From an uncultured Oscillospiraceae bacterium (lineage in GTDB: Bacteria > Bacillota > Clostridia > Oscillospirales > Oscillospiraceae), in assembly GCA_910578575.1 (NCBI GenBank), contig CAJTQP010000002.1, positions 1 through 64,000 on the forward strand: a stretch of DNA of 64,000 nucleotides. Direction: 5' to 3'. How positions within the stretch are numbered: the stretch's first letter is position 1; each line of letters starts with the position of its first letter. Positions 61,095 through 64,000 of this stretch are shown here, piece after piece. Both the position numbers and the translations under genes were made by a program. The notes under the pieces are model-generated. The model ran no database searches and had not been told where the DNA came from. It saw only the letters and a program-made list of their open reading frames with translations.

Positions 61095-62444
61095 ATGAAT
61101 GCTTATATCGAACGCGTGATTGAAACCGTCAAGCAGAAGCACGGCAGCGAGCCTGAGTTCGTGCAGACCGTCGAGGAAGTCCTGAGCTCTCTGAGCCCCG
61201 TCGTGGATGCCCATCCCGAATACGAGGCCGTTGACCTGCTGGGCCGCATGGTCGAGCCTGAGCGTATGTTCACCTTCCGCGTGGTCTGGACCGACGACGC
61301 CGGCAAGACCCACACCAACATCGGCTATCGCTGCCAGTTCAACGGCGCACTGGGCCCCTACAAGGGCGGCCTGCGCTTCCAGCCCAACGTGTATCCCGGC
61401 ATCGTGAAGTTCCTGGGCTTTGAGCAGATCTTCAAGAACTCCCTCACCGGCCTGCCCATCGGCGGCGGCAAGGGCGGCGCTGACTTCGATCCCTCCGGCA
61501 AGTCCGACGCTGAGATCATGCGCTTCTGCCAGAGCTTCATGACCGCTCTGTATCGTTACATCGGGCCCGACGTGGACGTCCCCGCTGGCGACATGGGCGT
61601 GGGCGGCCGTGAGATCGGCTTCCTGTATGGCCAGTATCGCCGCCTGAAGGGCACCTTCGAGAACGGCGTGCTCACCGGCAAGGGCCTGTCCTATGGCGGC
61701 TCCCTGGCTCGTCCTGAGGCCACCGGCTTCGGCGCTGTCTATTATCTGCTGGAAGTCCTCAAGCACGAGGGCGAGGACATCAAGGGCAAGACCATCGTGG
61801 CTGCCGGCTTCGGCAACGTCACCTGGGGCATCTGCAAGAAGGCCATGCAGCTGGGCGCTAAGGTCATCACCCTGTCCGGCCCCGACGGCTACATCTACGA
61901 TCCCGACGGTGTCTGCACCGAGGAGAAGGTGGAATACCTGCTGGAGATGCGTTCCTCCGGCCGCAACCAGGTCAAGGATTATGCTGACAAGTTCGGCGTC
62001 AAGTTCTTCCCCGGCGAGAAGCCCTGGGGCGTGAAGGGCGACATCGTGATGCCCTCCGCTATGCAGAACGACGTCAACATGGAGCAGGCTAAGCGCATCG
62101 TGGAGACCGGTGCCAAGTACTACATCGAAGTGGCCAACATGCCCACCACCAACGACGCTCTGAAGTTCCTCATGGACCAGAAGAACCTCATCGTCGCTCC
62201 CTCCAAGGCTGTTAACGCCGGCGGCGTTGGCGTTTCCGCTATGGAAATGTCCCAGAACTCCGAGCGTCTGTCCTGGACCGAGGAAGAGGTTGACTCTCAG
62301 CTGCAGCGCATGATGGAGACCATCCACAGAGTGTCCGCTGAGGCCGCTGAGAAGTATGGCCTGGGTTACAACCTGGTGGCTGGCGCCAACATCGCTGGCT
62401 TCCTGAAGGTTGCTGAGGCTATGCTGGAGCAGGGCATCTTCTAA
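61095..62444 (+). CDS. gdhA: NADP-specific glutamate dehydrogenase
   Basis: 449 residues, the hexameric biosynthetic type. FNGALGPYKGGLRFQPNV, LPIGGGKGGADFDPSGKSD (substrate-binding and catalytic lysines), PAGDMGVGGREIGFL, Rossmann loop AAGFGNVTWG. It assimilates ammonia into glutamate. AAAAAGGAG precedes the ATG. Codon use (many CGT, GCT, CTG) resembles thlA and suggests high expression. It has its own promoter and terminator. Confidence 0.97.
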   Translation: MNAYIERVIETVKQKHGSEPEFVQTVEEVLSSLSPVVDAHPEYEAVDLLGRMVEPERMFTFRVVWTDDAGKTHTNIGYRCQFNGALGPYKGGLRFQPNVYPGIVKFLGFEQIFKNSLTGLPIGGGKGGADFDPSGKSDAEIMRFCQSFMTALYRYIGPDVDVPAGDMGVGGREIGFLYGQYRRLKGTFENGVLTGKGLSYGGSLARPEATGFGAVYYLLEVLKHEGEDIKGKTIVAAGFGNVTWGICKKAMQLGAKVITLSGPDGYIYDPDGVCTEEKVEYLLEMRSSGRNQVKDYADKFGVKFFPGEKPWGVKGDIVMPSAMQNDVNMEQAKRIVETGAKYYIEVANMPTTNDALKFLMDQKNLIVAPSKAVNAGGVGVSAMEMSQNSERLSWTEEEVDSQLQRMMETIHRVSAEAAEKYGLGYNLVAGANIAGFLKVAEAMLEQGIF

Positions 62445-62478
62445 TTAGACCCCCATTCTCTGACATTCAATCACGCGA

Positions 62479-62511
62479 GGCCCGGCCATTTCGGCCGGGC
62501 CTTTTCTTTCT
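62479..62511 (+). terminator. Terminator of gdhA
   Basis: 9-bp perfect stem GGCCCGGCC (62479-62487) with 62493-62501, followed by TTTTCTTTCTT. Confidence 0.9.
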
Positions 62512-62539
62512 TGACGAAGGGCCCGACGGATGATACAAT
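62511..62539 (+). promoter_or_regulatory. Promoter of the sortase-lipoprotein operon
   Basis: TTGACG (62511-62516), 17-base spacer with TG before the -10, TACAAT (62534-62539). Confidence 0.65.
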
Positions 62540-62621
62540 AGAGCCGTATCAAAACGGGATCACGGACGAAAAGCCGGGGCTGCGCGGCCCTGGCTTTTCC
62601 CCTACCCCAGGGAGGGACGCC

Positions 62622-63449
62622 ATGAAACGCCGTGTAATCAAAGTGATTTTGCTGCTGGTGCTGGTAATCAGCCTGGTGGCCCTGGGCCAACAGGCCTATA
62701 ACAACCACCGGGCCAAGCAGGACAAAGCCGAGGCCGCCGCCCTGATGCGTATGGACCCCGGCTTCCCCACCAACACCTCCGGGGAGCCCCTGCCCAAGGA
62801 GGCCGCCGCCCTGGCCTATGTGGACCTGAAAGGCCTGCAAGCCATCAACCCCGACGTCATCGGCTGGGTGGAGATCCCCGGCACCGAGCTGGCCTACCCT
62901 CTGCTCCAGGGGGAGGACAACCAATACTATCTCACCCACAGCTGGAAAGGGGAGGAGAACTCCGGCGGCTCCATTTTCCTAGAGTCCACCAGCAACCCTG
63001 ACCTCTCCGACTTCCACACCATCGTCTACGGCCACCGGATGTTCAACAACAGTATGTTCGGTACCTTGAAATACTACAAGGACCACAGCTACTGGGAACA
63101 ACACCCCAGCGTCTACCTGGTGGTAGAGGGGGGTGTGTACCGCTACGACATTTTCGCCGCCTACCAGGCGGGGATCGAGGATACGGTCTATGAACTGCGT
63201 TGGGACGGCCGGGAAGAGAAATTGATCCAATACGCCCTGGAGCAGACCGTGCTGGACACAGACGTGGAGCCCCAACCGGGCCAGCGCCACCTGGCCCTGT
63301 CCACCTGTACCGGCCGTGGCCACGCCAAGCGTTGGGTGGTCCACGGGGTGTTGGGAGCAGAATATCGGGAAAGGAGTACAACCCATGCGGAAACGAATCA
63401 GCCTACTGGCCCTGTCTCTGGCGTTGAGCCTATTGGCGGCCTGCGGTGA
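62622..63449 (+). CDS. srtB: Class B sortase
   Basis: 275 residues from ATG 62622 (GGGAGGG upstream). N-terminal membrane anchor (about 6-22). Class B sortase domain: INPDVIGWVEIPGTELAYPL, YGHRMFNNSMFGTL (catalytic His), ALSTCTGRGHAKRWVVHGVL (catalytic Cys and Arg). The about 30 residues after the domain are an unstructured tail whose coding region overlaps the next gene by 65 bases. Its sorting-signal substrate is not in the window. Confidence 0.92.
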   Translation: MKRRVIKVILLLVLVISLVALGQQAYNNHRAKQDKAEAAALMRMDPGFPTNTSGEPLPKEAAALAYVDLKGLQAINPDVIGWVEIPGTELAYPLLQGEDNQYYLTHSWKGEENSGGSIFLESTSNPDLSDFHTIVYGHRMFNNSMFGTLKYYKDHSYWEQHPSVYLVVEGGVYRYDIFAAYQAGIEDTVYELRWDGREEKLIQYALEQTVLDTDVEPQPGQRHLALSTCTGRGHAKRWVVHGVLGAEYRERSTTHAETNQPTGPVSGVEPIGGLR

Positions 63450-64000
63450 GCCCACGCCGGAGCCCCCCAGTGAACCCACCGCCGAGACCAACCAAGCGGT
63501 GATGGAGGACGCCCAGTGGGCCGACGAGGCCCAGGCTCTGGTGGACTCCCCCGCCGCTGTCTCTCCCCTCCTCTTGCCGGAGGCCAGCGGCCGCGCGGTG
63601 GAGAAAAATCAGCGGGCGGAGATCGACTATTCCAACCTGAAGGACGGCTACGTCATGGCCCAGTTCACCGGCCAGACCAACACCCGCCTCAAGGTCCAGG
63701 TGGCCGGTCCCACCACCACCTATACCTACGACCTCCCCGTCCAGGGCTGGGCCACCTTCCCCCTCTCCGACGGCAACGGGGACTACAGTGTCACCGTGTT
63801 TGAAAACACCTCCGGCACCAAATACGCCACCGTCCTCACCGCCAGCTTCCCCGTAGCCCTGGAGGACGAGTTCGCCCCCTTCCTGCGGCCCAACCAGTAC
63901 GTGAACTACCAGGGGGCGGACAACACCATCGCCCAGGCGGCGCAGCTCACCCAGGGCATCCGGGACCCCCTGGAAAAGGTGAGCAAAGTCTACGACTACG
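63385..64000 (+). CDS. Lipoprotein, probable transglutaminase-like exoprotein (3' truncated by window)
   Basis: Runs off the window end (205 codons seen). Lipoprotein signal MRKRISLLALSLALSLLAAC with the Cys at residue 20. Then a Glu/Pro/Thr-rich spacer, a beta-sandwich-like region (about 75-150, YVMAQFTGQTNTRLKVQV and TYTYDLPVQGWATFPL), and finally QLTQGIRDPLEKVSKVYDY, the usual lead-in to a transglutaminase core (not yet reached). AAAGGAG is 8 bases before the ATG. The start lies inside the sortase gene. Confidence 0.8.
   Translation, partial: MRKRISLLALSLALSLLAACGEPTPEPPSEPTAETNQAVMEDAQWADEAQALVDSPAAVSPLLLPEASGRAVEKNQRAEIDYSNLKDGYVMAQFTGQTNTRLKVQVAGPTTTYTYDLPVQGWATFPLSDGNGDYSVTVFENTSGTKYATVLTASFPVALEDEFAPFLRPNQYVNYQGADNTIAQAAQLTQGIRDPLEKVSKVYDY

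Overview
The window is GC-rich bacterial DNA from what looks like a gut-type Clostridia, most likely of the Oscillospiraceae (Flavonifractor, Lawsonibacter or Intestinimonas-like). This placement is inferred from the gene order mutL-miaA-hfq, the YggS-SepF-DivIVA-IleS-LspA-RluD block, T-box leaders, AGGAGG-type ribosome binding sites, DinJ/YafQ and DUF4160 modules, and strongly expressed thiolase and NADP-glutamate dehydrogenase genes. No rRNA, tRNA, CRISPR array, phage or complete transposon was seen.

Layout. 1-10.9 kb: conserved housekeeping block (mutL C-terminus, miaA, hfq, a HlyD-like adaptor, yggS, sepF, divIVA, ileS, lspA, an rluD-type gene, a HAD phosphatase). 11-16 kb: a small ADP-ribosyltransferase-like two-gene module, acetyl-CoA acetyltransferase, and a cupin / carboxymuconolactone decarboxylase / exported SLH-flavodoxin-cyclophilin-like fusion operon. 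16-19.4 kb (minus): an AT-richer island encoding a lactococcin 972-like bacteriocin, a large DUF1430-like membrane protein, an ABC ATPase and a small membrane protein. 19.9-21.2 kb: a fused nucleotidyltransferase/HI0074 protein and a DUF4160 pair. 21.2-24.2 kb (minus): metNIQ methionine importer behind a T-box leader. 24.4-27 kb: dinJ-yafQ, a Uma2 nuclease and an M23/G5 cell-wall peptidase. 27-37.8 kb: XRE regulator, lepA, HD hydrolase, DEAD-box helicase, metallophosphoesterase, mnmG, and mnmA flanked by two metallo-beta-lactamase-fold paralogues. 38-42.5 kb (minus): pyridoxamine kinase, a membrane protein and a polar amino-acid ABC importer.

42.6-58.7 kb is amino-acid biosynthesis. metY-cysK lies behind a palindromic operator and a structured leader. 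The histidine operon hisZGDCB-HAF-IE runs on the minus strand, and leuA with leuCDB runs on the plus strand; leuA is preceded by a T-box and leuCDB has its own promoter. Both pathways are split by intergenic structured DNA. 58.7-61 kb is a low-GC accessory stretch: a candidate antisense RNA with a hydrophobic micro-peptide, an XRE regulator with repeated operators, a DUF2752/TM2 pair and an orphan RelB-like antitoxin. 61-64 kb holds gdhA, a class B sortase and the start of a lipoprotein.

The most notable non-standard items are: (i) the lactococcin 972-like cluster; (ii) a roughly 150-bp dispersed repeat with terminal inverted repeats, present three times in the same orientation, twice inside biosynthetic gene clusters; (iii) a candidate type I toxin/antisense RNA locus; (iv) the SLH-flavodoxin-cyclophilin-like fusion; (v) the PARP-signature two-gene module; (vi) the regulatory DNA upstream of metY and gdhA.
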